From the NCBI RefSeq assembly GCF_030167905.1, contig NZ_JARGNA010000003.1:62001-126000 (forward strand): a stretch of 64,000 nt of DNA. Reading direction: 5' to 3'. The stretch's first letter is position 1. Each line of letters starts with the position of its first letter. This DNA comes from Flavobacterium terrisoli. GTDB taxonomy: Bacteria; Bacteroidota; Bacteroidia; Flavobacteriales; Flavobacteriaceae. Below the pieces are notes generated by a model. That model did no database searches and had not been told where the DNA came from. It saw only the letters and a list, made by a program, of their open reading frames with translations. Below, one piece after another: positions 15,474-23,834 of this stretch. The translations under genes and the position numbers were made by a program.

Positions 15474-15481
15474 CAAAGATA
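15474..15481 (-). promoter_or_regulatory. Candidate -7 box of purK-purE
   Basis: TATCTTTG on the minus strand exactly matches TAnnTTTG, 83 bases upstream of the purK ATG. No -33 match at the usual distance. Confidence 0.45.
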
Positions 15482-15505
15482 CTATTTCAAATCCAAAAAT
15501 CATTT

Positions 15506-16036
15506 CTAAATCTTTTTCAAAACTTCTTTGGCCGCCGCTTTATAGCCAGCGGATTGCGCATAGAAATCCTTGTTGATGATATTTTTGAGTTCTTCTTTGA
15601 GCCAATCTTCCTTTTGGGCATAATGACACAGCGTATACATAGCATAGGCTTTTGGGGCTACTTTGGCATCACCAATCAGCCAATCCAGGCAGATTTCAAT
15701 GAGTTTTTCTTTTTGGTTTTCAGTCAGTGTAATGATTTTAGAAGTACTTAGAAAAAAAGCGGTTCTCGACATACCGCGAATGGACGATTCGTGTTTGTAA
15801 TGGGCAATGGTATCACAGATTTGGTCAATAAACGGCACGAGCATTTGGGTATGGGTTTCGGCCAGCATTTCGATAATCCAAACGGCTTTGTATTGGTTTT
15901 TATTGGTCAAATCAGTCGCGAAAGCTATAAGTTCCAATAAATGTTCGGGATTTTCAACCACAAAATCGCGGATGCCATTGCGACAATCGGTGCTGGCATT
16001 GCTTTTGGCAATTCGGTCGAAAAAAATCGTATTCAT
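15506..16036 (-). CDS. Helical-repeat protein of unknown function
   Basis: The 176-residue protein consists almost entirely of amphipathic helices with a HEAT-like rhythm (HLLELIAFATDLTNK, KAVWIIEMLAETHTQML, LIEICLDWLIGDAKVAPKAYAMYTLCHYA, AGYKAAAKEVLKKI). It has no signal peptide and no catalytic motif. Database entries for related short proteins are sometimes mislabelled 'adenylosuccinate lyase'; nothing in this sequence supports that. It lies upstream of purK on the same strand, with about 110 bases between, so a functional link to purine synthesis is only a possibility. Scaffold or protein-binding function is the most that can be inferred. Confidence 0.65.
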   Translation of the reverse strand: MNTIFFDRIAKSNASTDCRNGIRDFVVENPEHLLELIAFATDLTNKNQYKAVWIIEMLAETHTQMLVPFIDQICDTIAHYKHESSIRGMSRTAFFLSTSKIITLTENQKEKLIEICLDWLIGDAKVAPKAYAMYTLCHYAQKEDWLKEELKNIINKDFYAQSAGYKAAAKEVLKKI

Positions 16037-16124
16037 TTGGTAAATATATCAAATTTGCCAAAAAACAGATTTTAGTTTTTTCACTCATTTTTTTCACAAA
16101 GTATTAAAGATTAGAGAAATTGTA

Positions 16125-16132
16125 TATATTTG
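16125..16132 (+). promoter_or_regulatory. Candidate -7 box of the fibronectin-type lipoprotein gene
   Basis: TATATTTG exactly fits TAnnTTTG and lies 36 bases before the ATG at 16169, a usual leader length. A -33 TTG is not visible. Its location also argues against using the TTG at 16130 as a start codon. Confidence 0.5.
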
Positions 16133-16168
16133 GCGCCTCAAAAAAATCTTAAAATAATTATTATCACT

Positions 16169-17098
16169 ATGTTAAAAAACAAAATCTATTATTCATTATT
16201 TACATTAGCAGCTTTGCTAATGGTTTCATGTTCCGCTGAAGAAGGCGCTTCATGCAAAAAAGTTAAAGACACAACTTTTTCTCCTAGTTCTACCGTAATC
16301 GATCTGTATTATTATAGTCCCGGAGATGCCAATTCGTTTTTGATTGAGTATGGACCAACAGGCTTTACTCAAGGAACTGGAACCACAGTAACCACTTCAA
16401 ATGATTATGTAGGTTTATGGAATTTAACACCAAGTACAACTTATGATGCTTACATCACCAGTATTTGTAGTGCTGAGGACAGAAGTGCAGCCGTAAAAAT
16501 TTCGAGCATGACGACAGGACCGTCTCAATGTAACGGTTCAGCATCGGCAACCATTTACCAATCCAGTGTTAATGAAGTAGAACTTTATCTTGATTATACC
16601 GATTCTTCACCAGACCATTATGAAGTACAATATGGCCTTAACGGATTTGCATTAGGAAGCGGTACGACGGTTGCAACAACAGGGACAAGCGATATACTTA
16701 CTATTAGTGGAGTTTCGCCTGATACCGCTTATGATTTCTATGTAAGAGCCGTGTGTTATCAAACTGATGCTTCAGCTTGGGTAAAATATGATTATACTAC
16801 GTTAACCACCTGTCCTAAGCCACAGAATCTAAATTCGTATTATATTTCAGGTTCTTGTACTTCAATTACAGAAACAAGAGGTTTCCAATGGAGCTATCCT
16901 TTTGCGTCACCAGCCAGTTATACCATTTCTGTGGTAACAACACCTAATGTGAATAATCCAGCTGCCGGCATTCAGTTTACAACTTCAAATACGGCCATCA
17001 ACTTGAACAATATGTCTTGCTCTTATGATGCCTTTTATGTGAAGGCAAACTGTTCGGGTGGTTCTTCGAGCCAATGGGCCGGACCATTTTATTGGTAA
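16169..17098 (+). CDS. Lipoprotein with fibronectin type III-like repeats
   Basis: The start is taken at the ATG at 16169 because it gives a proper lipoprotein signal: MLKNKIYYSLFTLAALLMVSC, lipidated Cys at 21. Upstream in-frame sequence lies inside the promoter. The 309-residue product contains two clear FN3-like repeats with the shared pattern IEYGPTGFTQGTGTTV / VQYGLNGFALGSGTTV followed by LTPSTTYDAYI / VSPDTAYDFYV, and a third diverged one. Cysteines are paired near repeat boundaries. Such proteins are displayed on the cell surface or periplasmic side of the outer membrane and mediate adhesion or binding; no enzyme domain is present. The gene has its own terminator. Confidence 0.75.
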   Translation: MLKNKIYYSLFTLAALLMVSCSAEEGASCKKVKDTTFSPSSTVIDLYYYSPGDANSFLIEYGPTGFTQGTGTTVTTSNDYVGLWNLTPSTTYDAYITSICSAEDRSAAVKISSMTTGPSQCNGSASATIYQSSVNEVELYLDYTDSSPDHYEVQYGLNGFALGSGTTVATTGTSDILTISGVSPDTAYDFYVRAVCYQTDASAWVKYDYTTLTTCPKPQNLNSYYISGSCTSITETRGFQWSYPFASPASYTISVVTTPNVNNPAAGIQFTTSNTAINLNNMSCSYDAFYVKANCSGGSSSQWAGPFYW

Positions 17099-17124
17099 TA
17101 AGAGACTTTACATACCTTTATATT

Positions 17125-17162
17125 ATCGCCATTTCTGTTCAAAAGAAATGGCGATTTTTTTT
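17125..17162 (+). terminator. Rho-independent terminator of the fibronectin-type lipoprotein gene
   Basis: ATCGCCATTTC and GAAATGGCGAT form an 11-base-pair stem with a nine-base loop, followed by a T run to 17162. Confidence 0.9.
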
Positions 17163-17256
17163 ATGCCATGTTTGTAATTTTGCAAACTGAGGTTGATTCC
17201 TAAATCAAATTTGTAAAAAAGTGAAAATACTTGCTACTTGATACTCAATACTTGTG

Positions 17257-17264
17257 TAAATTTG
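17257..17264 (+). promoter_or_regulatory. Candidate -7 box of the hpt-adk operon
   Basis: TAAATTTG fits TAnnTTTG, 25 bases upstream of the hpt ATG. TTG triplets occur 16 and 23 bases upstream of it, either of which could serve as -33. Confidence 0.5.
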
Positions 17265-17289
17265 CACCTTATTTTAAATCCAAAAAAAA

Positions 17290-17820
17290 ATGATACATCT
17301 ACACGATAAAACATTCGAGCCGTTTATTTCTTCAGAAGAAATTGATTTTGCAATTGCAAACATGGCCAAACAAATGGATGATGATTTTTTTGATGATGTG
17401 CCTGTTTTTGTTGGTGTTTTGAATGGAGCCTTTATGGTTTTAAGCGATCTGATGAAAAAATACAGAGGCATGTGTGAAGTGAGTTTTGTAAAAATGGCTT
17501 CGTATGAAGGAATACAAACCACTAATGAAGTAAAAAAACTGATTGGTTTGAACCAGAATTTAGAAGGCAGAACTGTCGTGATTGTAGAAGATATCGTGGA
17601 TACCGGAAATACAATCGAAGAATTGAAAGCGATTTTTAAGGAGAAAAAAGTAAAGCATTTGAAAATTGCAACCTTATTTTTCAAACCGGAAGCGTATAAA
17701 AAAGACATCAAAATTGATTACGTTGGCATCCGAATCCCAAATAAATTTATCGTAGGTTATGGTTTAGACTACGATGGTTTGGGAAGAAACTTATCTGACG
17801 TTTACCAACTCGCACAATAA
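17290..17820 (+). CDS. hpt: Hypoxanthine phosphoribosyltransferase
   Basis: The 176-residue protein has the PRPP-binding loop VVIVEDIVDTGNTIEEL (about 96-112) of purine phosphoribosyltransferases, the flexible-loop segment VSFVKMASYEG and a GVLNGAFMVLSDL N-terminal motif. It salvages hypoxanthine (and often guanine) to IMP or GMP in the cytoplasm. It is followed 33 bases later by adk, an arrangement that is common in this phylum and joins purine salvage with nucleotide phosphorylation. Confidence 0.95.
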   Translation: MIHLHDKTFEPFISSEEIDFAIANMAKQMDDDFFDDVPVFVGVLNGAFMVLSDLMKKYRGMCEVSFVKMASYEGIQTTNEVKKLIGLNQNLEGRTVVIVEDIVDTGNTIEELKAIFKEKKVKHLKIATLFFKPEAYKKDIKIDYVGIRIPNKFIVGYGLDYDGLGRNLSDVYQLAQ

Positions 17821-17853
17821 TTAACTCATAATTTATAACTCATAACTACTAAA

Positions 17854-18426
17854 ATGATTAACATCGTTCTTTTCGGAAAACCAGGTGCAGGAAAAGGCAC
17901 ACAAGCTGAATTTTTAAAAGGAAAATACAATTTGACACATCTTTCAACCGGAGATATTTTCAGATACAATATTAAAAATGATACGGAATTAGGGCAATTG
18001 GCCAAAACTTTTATGGACAAAGGCGATTTGGTTCCCGATGAAGTAACGATTCAAATGCTGCAAAGCGAAGTGGATAAAAACCCACAGTCAGCCGGTTTTT
18101 TATTTGATGGTTTCCCAAGAACCATTGCTCAGGCTGAAGCTTTGGATCAATTTTTAGAATCAAAAGGACAAAACATTACGGCTACAGTGGCTTTGGAGGC
18201 AGATGATAATATTTTGGTAGCACGTTTGCTGGAAAGAGGAAAAACTTCCGGCAGACCTGATGATCAGGACGAAGAGAAAATCCGCAACCGATATCAGGAA
18301 TACAACGAAAAAACCGCACCTTTGATGCATTATTACGAAGCTCAGGGTAAATTTCATGCGGTAAACGGAATTGGTTCTATCGAAGAAGTAACCGAAAGAT
18401 TAAGCAAAGTAATAGACAATTTATAA
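17854..18426 (+). CDS. adk: Adenylate kinase
   Basis: The 190-residue enzyme has the P-loop GKPGAGKGTQ (8-17), the AMP-binding HLSTGDIFRYNI and GFPRTIAQAEALD motifs, and the ERGKTSGRPDDQDEEKIRNRY segment with the catalytic arginines. It is the short form, without an inserted zinc-type LID domain. It interconverts ATP and AMP with two ADP. It lies between hpt and a CorC-family gene on the same strand, and is probably in one operon with hpt and perhaps obgE. Confidence 0.97.
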   Translation: MINIVLFGKPGAGKGTQAEFLKGKYNLTHLSTGDIFRYNIKNDTELGQLAKTFMDKGDLVPDEVTIQMLQSEVDKNPQSAGFLFDGFPRTIAQAEALDQFLESKGQNITATVALEADDNILVARLLERGKTSGRPDDQDEEKIRNRYQEYNEKTAPLMHYYEAQGKFHAVNGIGSIEEVTERLSKVIDNL

Positions 18427-18485
18427 TTGAAATTTTTGGTTAGCTGTTGTATTTCATGACGCATAACTATAACGCATAACTCAAA

Positions 18486-19763
18486 ATGGAGATACTTATC
18501 ATTCTTTTTTTAATACTGTTAAACGGTGTTTTTTCGATGTCGGAAATCGCTTTGATTTCGGCACGTAAAAACCGCTTGGAAACCGCAGCCAAAAAAGGAA
18601 ATACCAATGCCAAAGTCGCTTTAGACCTGGCGAATTCACCAAACAAATTTTTATCAACCGTACAAATCGGGATTACCTTAATCGGGATCCTGACGGGTAT
18701 TTATTCGGGAGATAAGATTACGGCTGATGTAAAACTTTTTGTGGAAAGTTATGAAACGTTGAAACCTTATGCACACAGCATTTCTGTTGGAATTGTGGTT
18801 GTGGTTTTGACTTTTTTCTCTTTGGTTTTAGGCGAATTATTACCCAAAAGAATCGGTTTGAATTACCCCGAAGCGATTGCGAAAGCCGTTGCGGTTCCGA
18901 TGAAAATGGTTTCGATTGTCACTATGCCTTTTATTTGGTTACTGACGATTTCTACCGAAGGAATTTTAAAAGTCCTGAAGATAAGACCAACAGCTGATGG
19001 TAAAGTAACCGAGGAAGAAATCAAAGCGATTATCAAAGAAGGAACCGAAGGTGGTGAAGTACAGGAAATCGAACAAGATATTGTGGAGCGTGTGTTCCAT
19101 ATTGGCGACAGAAAAGTAAACTCATTGATGACGCACCGAAAATCAATCGTGTATCTGTCTTATGAAGATACGATTGAAGAATTGAAAGCAAAAGTATTGG
19201 ATGAATTGCACTCTGTATATCCGGTTTGCAATGAGAATTTGGACGATGTGGTTGGAATTGTTTTACTAAAAGATTTGTTTGCCAGTTTTGAAAAAGAAGG
19301 CAAATTCAATTTAAAAACCATTACCAAAGATCCGGTGTATCTGATTGAACATACTTCAGCCTATAAGGCGTTGGAGAATTTCAAAAAATCAAAAGTGCAT
19401 TATGCCCTGGTAACTGATGAATACGGTGTCTTTCAGGGAATCATTACTTTGAATGACATCCTGGAAGCTTTGGTTGGTGATGCTGCCGATTTTTATGAAG
19501 ATGAATTCAAATTGATTGCCCGAGAAGACGGAACCTGGTTGGTTGACGGACATTATTCGTTACACGACTTCCTTACGTATTTTGATATGGATGATTTGAT
19601 AAACGATTATGATGTAACGACGCTAAGTGGTTTGATCATGACCGAATTAGGCAATATTCCAAAAACAGGAGAAAAATTGATTTGGAACAGATTTGAATTG
19701 GAAGTGATTGATATGGATGGCGTGAAGATTGATAAAGTGCTTGTGAAAGCGATTAAAGAGTAA
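18486..19763 (+). CDS. CorC/CNNM-family membrane protein (DUF21-CBS-CorC_HlyC)
   Basis: The 425-residue protein has an N-terminal DUF21 membrane domain with about four helices (1-190, including the conserved SMSEIALISARKNRLE start), a CBS pair (about 205-325) and a C-terminal CorC_HlyC domain (about 340-420, LVDGHYSLHDFLTYFDMDDL). The family is often named 'hemolysin', but experimental work on relatives points to magnesium or other cation transport across the cytoplasmic membrane, with the CBS pair sensing nucleotides. It lies within the hpt-adk-obgE gene string. Confidence 0.9.
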   Translation: MEILIILFLILLNGVFSMSEIALISARKNRLETAAKKGNTNAKVALDLANSPNKFLSTVQIGITLIGILTGIYSGDKITADVKLFVESYETLKPYAHSISVGIVVVVLTFFSLVLGELLPKRIGLNYPEAIAKAVAVPMKMVSIVTMPFIWLLTISTEGILKVLKIRPTADGKVTEEEIKAIIKEGTEGGEVQEIEQDIVERVFHIGDRKVNSLMTHRKSIVYLSYEDTIEELKAKVLDELHSVYPVCNENLDDVVGIVLLKDLFASFEKEGKFNLKTITKDPVYLIEHTSAYKALENFKKSKVHYALVTDEYGVFQGIITLNDILEALVGDAADFYEDEFKLIAREDGTWLVDGHYSLHDFLTYFDMDDLINDYDVTTLSGLIMTELGNIPKTGEKLIWNRFELEVIDMDGVKIDKVLVKAIKE

Positions 19764-19767
19764 AATA

Positions 19768-19826
19768 GAACGCAGAACACAGAACGCAGATTTTAGAATT
19801 TCTGCTTTCTGCTTTTTGCCTTCTGC
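19768..19826. repeat. Short tandem repeats with inverted partner
   Basis: The gap before obgE holds three near-copies of AGAACGC (19769-19790 region) and, after ATTTTAGAAT, three or four near-copies of TTCTGCT. The two halves are loosely complementary (CGCAGA against TTCTGC), so a hairpin is possible. Nothing is encoded. Confidence 0.5.
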
Positions 19827-19934
19827 AATCTAAAGGAATTATGACAGAGGATTTGATATTAAGAGGAGAATGTCCAGTGGACATTCGGTTTAATTGTCGT
19901 CTTTGTTTAATATAATTAAAAAAGAAAAGAAAGA

Positions 19935-20969
19935 ATGACTGAAGGCAACTTTGTAGACTACGTAAAAATTTATGTTTCTTCCGGAAAAGGAGGAAAAGGT
20001 TCTTCGCATCTGCACAGAGAGAAATTTATTGAAAAAGGCGGACCCGATGGTGGCGATGGAGGTCGCGGTGGCCATATTATATTGAAAGGAAATAAAAGTC
20101 TTTGGACCTTGTTTCATTTGAAATTTGCGCGTCACGTCAAAGCCGGACATGGTGGCGATGGAGGAAGTTCACGTAGTACCGGTCATGACGGAGAAGATAA
20201 AGTAATCGAAGTGCCTTTGGGAACAGTAGTTCGTGATAAAGAAACCGATGAAATTTTATTCGAAATCACCGAGCACGGAGAAGAAAGAATTTTAATCAAA
20301 GGCGGAAAAGGTGGTTTAGGGAACTGGCACTTTAGAAGTTCTACGAATCAAACGCCAAGATATGCCCAACCGGGTATGCCGGCAGAAGAACTGGATGTGA
20401 TTTTGGAGTTGAAAGTGTTGGCCGATGTTGGTTTAGTTGGTTTCCCAAATGCCGGAAAATCAACTTTATTATCGGTACTGACTTCTGCCAAACCAAAGAT
20501 TGCCGATTATCCGTTTACGACCTTGAAACCAAATTTGGGAATTGTGGCTTACCGAGAATTCAAATCTTTTGTGATGGCTGATATTCCGGGAATTATTGAA
20601 GGTGCAGCCGAAGGAAAAGGTTTAGGGCATTACTTTTTGAGACATATTGAGCGCAATTCAACGCTGTTGTTTCTGGTTCCGGCGGATGCGGATGATATCA
20701 AAAAAGAGTATGAAATCCTGTTGGATGAATTGCGTCGTTACAACCCTGAAATGCTCGACAAAGACCGCTTGATTGTGGTTTCCAAAAGCGATATGCTTGA
20801 TGATGAATTGAAAGCCGAAATGGCTCAACAATTAGACAAAGAGTTCAAAGGCATTCCGTATCTATTTATTTCTTCTGTTGCCAATCAAGGGTTGACGGAG
20901 TTGAAAGACAAACTCTGGGAAATGCTGAACGTCGATACCGAAGAACCGGAAAACAGTCATGGTATATAA
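19935..20969 (+). CDS. obgE: Obg family ribosome-associated GTPase
   Basis: The 344-residue protein has the glycine-rich Obg domain (about 3-160, [31 protein letters not shown]) followed by the G domain: G1 GFPNAGKST (169-177), the switch region [10 protein letters not shown]3 DIPG and a G4-like VSKSD. Obg helps in late assembly of the 50S subunit and links growth to GTP and ppGpp. It lacks the long C-terminal domain of Gram-positive Obg and ends in an acidic tail ([13 protein letters not shown]). The last 24 codons are repeated, diverged, at 21344-21415. It is followed at once by a strong terminator. Confidence 0.96.
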   Translation: MTEGNFVDYVKIYVSSGKGGKGSSHLHREKFIEKGGPDGGDGGRGGHIILKGNKSLWTLFHLKFARHVKAGHGGDGGSSRSTGHDGEDKVIEVPLGTVVRDKETDEILFEITEHGEERILIKGGKGGLGNWHFRSSTNQTPRYAQPGMPAEELDVILELKVLADVGLVGFPNAGKSTLLSVLTSAKPKIADYPFTTLKPNLGIVAYREFKSFVMADIPGIIEGAAEGKGLGHYFLRHIERNSTLLFLVPADADDIKKEYEILLDELRRYNPEMLDKDRLIVVSKSDMLDDELKAEMAQQLDKEFKGIPYLFISSVANQGLTELKDKLWEMLNVDTEEPENSHGI

Positions 20970-20974
20970 AACAA

Positions 20975-20997
20975 AATCCCGCTTTAATGGCGGGATT
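20975..20997. terminator. Bidirectional terminator between obgE and the small membrane gene
   Basis: AATCCCGC and GCGGGATT form an eight-base-pair stem with a seven-base loop, with A and T tracts on both sides. It can serve both convergent genes. Confidence 0.85.
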
Positions 20998-21005
20998 TTT
21001 TAATA

Positions 21006-21233
21006 TTATTTCTCGTTTTCATCTTGGCCGAAATAGGCAGCGCCCATCCAGATAAGTCCAAATCCTATTCCTGCTGATGCGGCAAGCTGAAGCATATTAA
21101 AGATAAATCCTATAGCAAATCCCAGAATTGCACAGATAAAAAATATCAGTAATGCCTTTCTAAATGCGGGTTTCTTAGTTTCCTTTTTTACAAATGCTAA
21201 AAAACCTTTTGCTTCTGTTTGATTAGACTCCAT
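21006..21233 (-). CDS. Small two-helix membrane protein
   Basis: The 75-residue protein has a charged N-terminus (MESNQTEAKGFLAFVKKETKKPAFRK) and two hydrophobic segments (ALLIFFICAILGFAIGFIF and LAASAGIGFGLIWMGAAYF) ending in an acidic QDENEK tail. I recognise no family. It lies alone between the functional obgE gene and a second copy of the obgE 3' end, so it and the terminator may have entered together with the recombination event described in the findings. Confidence 0.6.
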   Translation of the reverse strand: MESNQTEAKGFLAFVKKETKKPAFRKALLIFFICAILGFAIGFIFNMLQLAASAGIGFGLIWMGAAYFGQDENEK

Positions 21234-21343
21234 AACAATACAGTTTAAATTTTTGACAACTTTTTTTTAATTTATTATATGTTTTTTTGTTGTAACAAAA
21301 TGATTATTTGATAAATATAAAAAAATAATTGAAACTATGCTCC

Positions 21344-21415
21344 GAACTGAAAGACAAACTTTGGGAAATGTTAAACCTCGATACCGAAGAACCGGAAAAC
21401 AGTCAGGGGATTTAA
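21344..21415 (+). pseudogene. Detached, diverged copy of the obgE 3' end
   Basis: Seventy-two bases encode [20 protein letters not shown] followed by QGI and a stop, matching the last 23 residues of ObgE (two differences) and 63 of 72 bases. Most differences are synonymous. It has no start codon, no upstream frame and is followed by its own terminator at 21436-21459. It is a remnant, not a gene. Confidence 0.9.
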
Positions 21416-21435
21416 AGATAAAAGATACATTTTAG

Positions 21436-21465
21436 AAAGCTATTCATTTGAATGGCTTTTTAATT
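21436..21465 (+). terminator. Terminator behind the obgE 3' remnant
   Basis: AAAGCTATTCA and TGAATGGCTTT pair (with one G-T) around a very short loop, followed by TTTTTAATTT. It is presumably the original obgE terminator. Confidence 0.7.
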
Positions 21466-21542
21466 TCTAAAAATTAAGTTAAAATTTACTATAACGATAT
21501 AGTTTTGTTGGAAGTTTTTATCCTTCAATTAACAAAAAAAAG

Positions 21543-21550
21543 TATCTTCG
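21543..21550 (+). promoter_or_regulatory. Candidate -7 box of the S46 peptidase gene
   Basis: TATCTTCG matches seven of eight positions of TAnnTTTG. It would give a leader of about 80 bases, rich in the repeated word taacattca/ttaacattt. The rest of 21466-21635 holds nothing else I recognise. Confidence 0.35.
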
Positions 21551-21635
21551 CACACGTTTTTAGATTATTTGATATAACAATTATTTTTTCAGATAGACTA
21601 TTAACATTCAAACTATTAACATTTATAACATAACA

Positions 21636-23786
21636 ATGAAGAAAATTATTTTATCGTTGATTGCTGCTATAATGCTTGTTCCAACAAGTGTAAAAGCTGA
21701 CGAAGGAATGTGGTTTTTGATGTTTATCGAAAGACTGAACCACAGAGACATGCAAAAAATGGGCTTGCAATTGACAGCCGAAGAAATTTACAGTATCAAC
21801 AACCACAGTTTGAAAGATGCTATTGTTCAGTTCAACGGAGGTTGTACGGCGGAAATCATTTCTAAAGACGGTTTGGTTTTAACCAATCACCACTGTGGAT
21901 ATGATGCGATTGCCGAACTTTCAACTGCTGAGAAAAACTTGTTGAAAGACGGTTTTTGGGCAGAAAACAGAAAAGCAGAAATTAAACCATCGAGTTTGTT
22001 TGTGCGTTTCTTCGTGAGAATGGATGATTGTACCAAAAGAATTTTGGCAAAAGTAAATCCTTCAATGACCGAAGCAGAAAGAGAAAAAGCAATCAATGCT
22101 GAAATTGCAGCGATTGAAAAAGAAAACAACGAAGGTGGAAAATACACTGTTTCTGTTCGTCCTTTCTTCCAAGGAAATGAATTCTATTATTTTGTTTACC
22201 AAGACTACAAAGATGTTCGTTTAGTAGGAACACCACCGGAAAGTTTAGGAAAATTTGGTGGAGATACAGACAACTGGGAATGGCCACGTCACACAGCAGA
22301 TTTCTCTATGTTCAGAGTATATGCTGATAAAAATGGTAATCCTGCTGATTATTCAGAAAACAATGTACCATTGCAGCCAAAACATTATTTACCGGTTAAC
22401 ATCAATGGTGTAAAAGAAAATGACTTTGCTATGATTTTGGGTTATCCTGGTAGAACCAACCGTTGGATGCCTGCCGGCGGAATTGAGCAAAACGTAAAAT
22501 TTGCTTATCCTGCTTGGGTTGAAGGAGCAAAAACAGGAATGGACAACATGAAGAAATACATGGATCAAAGTGCGGCTTTGAACTTGGTATATGCTTCTAA
22601 ATATGCTTCTACAGCTAACTACTGGAAAAACCGTCAGGGAATGATTGATGCGTTGACCAAATTTGGTACCGCTAAAACTAAGGCTGCACAAGAGGCTAAG
22701 TTCAATACTTGGGCTAACAAACCGGCTAACAAAGCTAAATATGGTAACGTAATTGCCAATATCAATAAGTTTTATGCTTTGACCAATGAAAAGTCAAGAC
22801 ATGATAACTATATGACTCAATTGTTCAGAACGACTTCTTTTGGAACTATCGGAAGAACTTTAGGAAAACAATTGGATACTTATGTAAAAGCTGATGCTGT
22901 AAAACGCGCTCAAATGGCTCCGGCTATTGAAGAAATGGCTACTGAAATGTACAAAGAGTTACACATTCCGGCAGAGAAAGATCTTTTGGCTGCTCAGTTG
23001 AAAGTGTATGCGACTAAATCAACCGGTTACGCGATTGCACCATCTGTGAAAAAGATTGCAGATGAAAACAAAGGTGATTTTACCAAATATGTAAATGCTG
23101 CTTTTGACATGAGTATTTTCACTTCATTGGACAGAATCAAAGCTTTCCTGGTAATTCCAAGTCAGGGCGCATTGGATAACGATCCATTGTATGTATTGTC
23201 AAATGATATGTTGACGCATTTCTCTTCAAAATCTGATGAGATTGCTAAAGCTCAAAACGATTACAGCGCTTCTTTCCGTTTATTGGTGGAAGGTTTGAGA
23301 GAATCAAAAATCGGTTCTATCAAATATCCTGATGCTAACTCTACGTTGCGTTTGACTTACGGAAAAGTGCGTTCGTTGCCAGCTGACAAACGTAATGATG
23401 CTAAAATCAACAACTACACAACCCTTGATGGTCAGGTGAAAAAATACAAAAAAGGTGACCAGGAGTTTGATTTGCCTTCAAAAGTTCTTGAAATGAACAA
23501 GGCTAAAAACTACGGTAGATTTGCAGACAAAGACGGAAGTCTTCACGTAAACTTCCTTACTGATAATGATATTACAGGTGGAAATTCGGGTTCGCCGGTA
23601 TTGAACGGAAAAGGAGAATTAATCGGTTTGGCTTTTGATGGTAACATCGAAGCAATGGCTGGTGACGTTATCTTTGACAGCAAATTACAAAGAACCATCA
23701 ATGTTGATATTCGTTATGTATTGTGGGTAATTGAGAACTTCTCAGGGGCGAAACACATTGTTGACGAAATGACATTGGTAAAATAA
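21636..23786 (+). CDS. S46 family dipeptidyl-peptidase (DPP7-like)
   Basis: The 716-residue protein has a signal peptide (MKKIILSLIAAIMLVPTSVKA) and the chymotrypsin-like fold of the S46 family, known from Porphyromonas DPP7 and DPP11. The catalytic His lies in LVLTNHHCGYD (85/86) and the nucleophile is S651 in GGNSGSPVLNG. Eighteen residues after the Ser is a glycine (AFDGNIEAM), the residue found in DPP7; DPP11 enzymes with Asp/Glu preference have arginine there. So it should release dipeptides with hydrophobic second residues, in the periplasm, feeding peptide use. The gene has its own promoter and shares a terminator with the convergent alpha-2-macroglobulin gene. Confidence 0.93.
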   Translation: MKKIILSLIAAIMLVPTSVKADEGMWFLMFIERLNHRDMQKMGLQLTAEEIYSINNHSLKDAIVQFNGGCTAEIISKDGLVLTNHHCGYDAIAELSTAEKNLLKDGFWAENRKAEIKPSSLFVRFFVRMDDCTKRILAKVNPSMTEAEREKAINAEIAAIEKENNEGGKYTVSVRPFFQGNEFYYFVYQDYKDVRLVGTPPESLGKFGGDTDNWEWPRHTADFSMFRVYADKNGNPADYSENNVPLQPKHYLPVNINGVKENDFAMILGYPGRTNRWMPAGGIEQNVKFAYPAWVEGAKTGMDNMKKYMDQSAALNLVYASKYASTANYWKNRQGMIDALTKFGTAKTKAAQEAKFNTWANKPANKAKYGNVIANINKFYALTNEKSRHDNYMTQLFRTTSFGTIGRTLGKQLDTYVKADAVKRAQMAPAIEEMATEMYKELHIPAEKDLLAAQLKVYATKSTGYAIAPSVKKIADENKGDFTKYVNAAFDMSIFTSLDRIKAFLVIPSQGALDNDPLYVLSNDMLTHFSSKSDEIAKAQNDYSASFRLLVEGLRESKIGSIKYPDANSTLRLTYGKVRSLPADKRNDAKINNYTTLDGQVKKYKKGDQEFDLPSKVLEMNKAKNYGRFADKDGSLHVNFLTDNDITGGNSGSPVLNGKGELIGLAFDGNIEAMAGDVIFDSKLQRTINVDIRYVLWVIENFSGAKHIVDEMTLVK

Positions 23787-23808
23787 TCTCATCTTATTAT
23801 ATATAAAA

Positions 23809-23832
23809 AAAGTCCCGAGCAATCGGGACTTT
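23809..23832. terminator. Bidirectional terminator between the S46 peptidase and alpha-2-macroglobulin genes
   Basis: AAAGTCCCGA, a GCAA loop and TCGGGACTTT make a perfect ten-base-pair stem, with T runs on both strands. The CCCGAGCAATCGGG core recurs at 30463-30488. Confidence 0.9.
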
Positions 23833-23834
23833 TT

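Noticed and set aside
15506..16036. Naming this protein adenylosuccinate lyase
   Set aside because: At 176 residues it is far too short and lacks the family's signature; only helical repeats are visible.
16130..16168. Earlier start (TTG) for the FN3-type lipoprotein
   Set aside because: It would lie inside the -7 box and push the signal peptide away from the N-terminus; the ATG at 16169 gives a normal lipoprotein signal.
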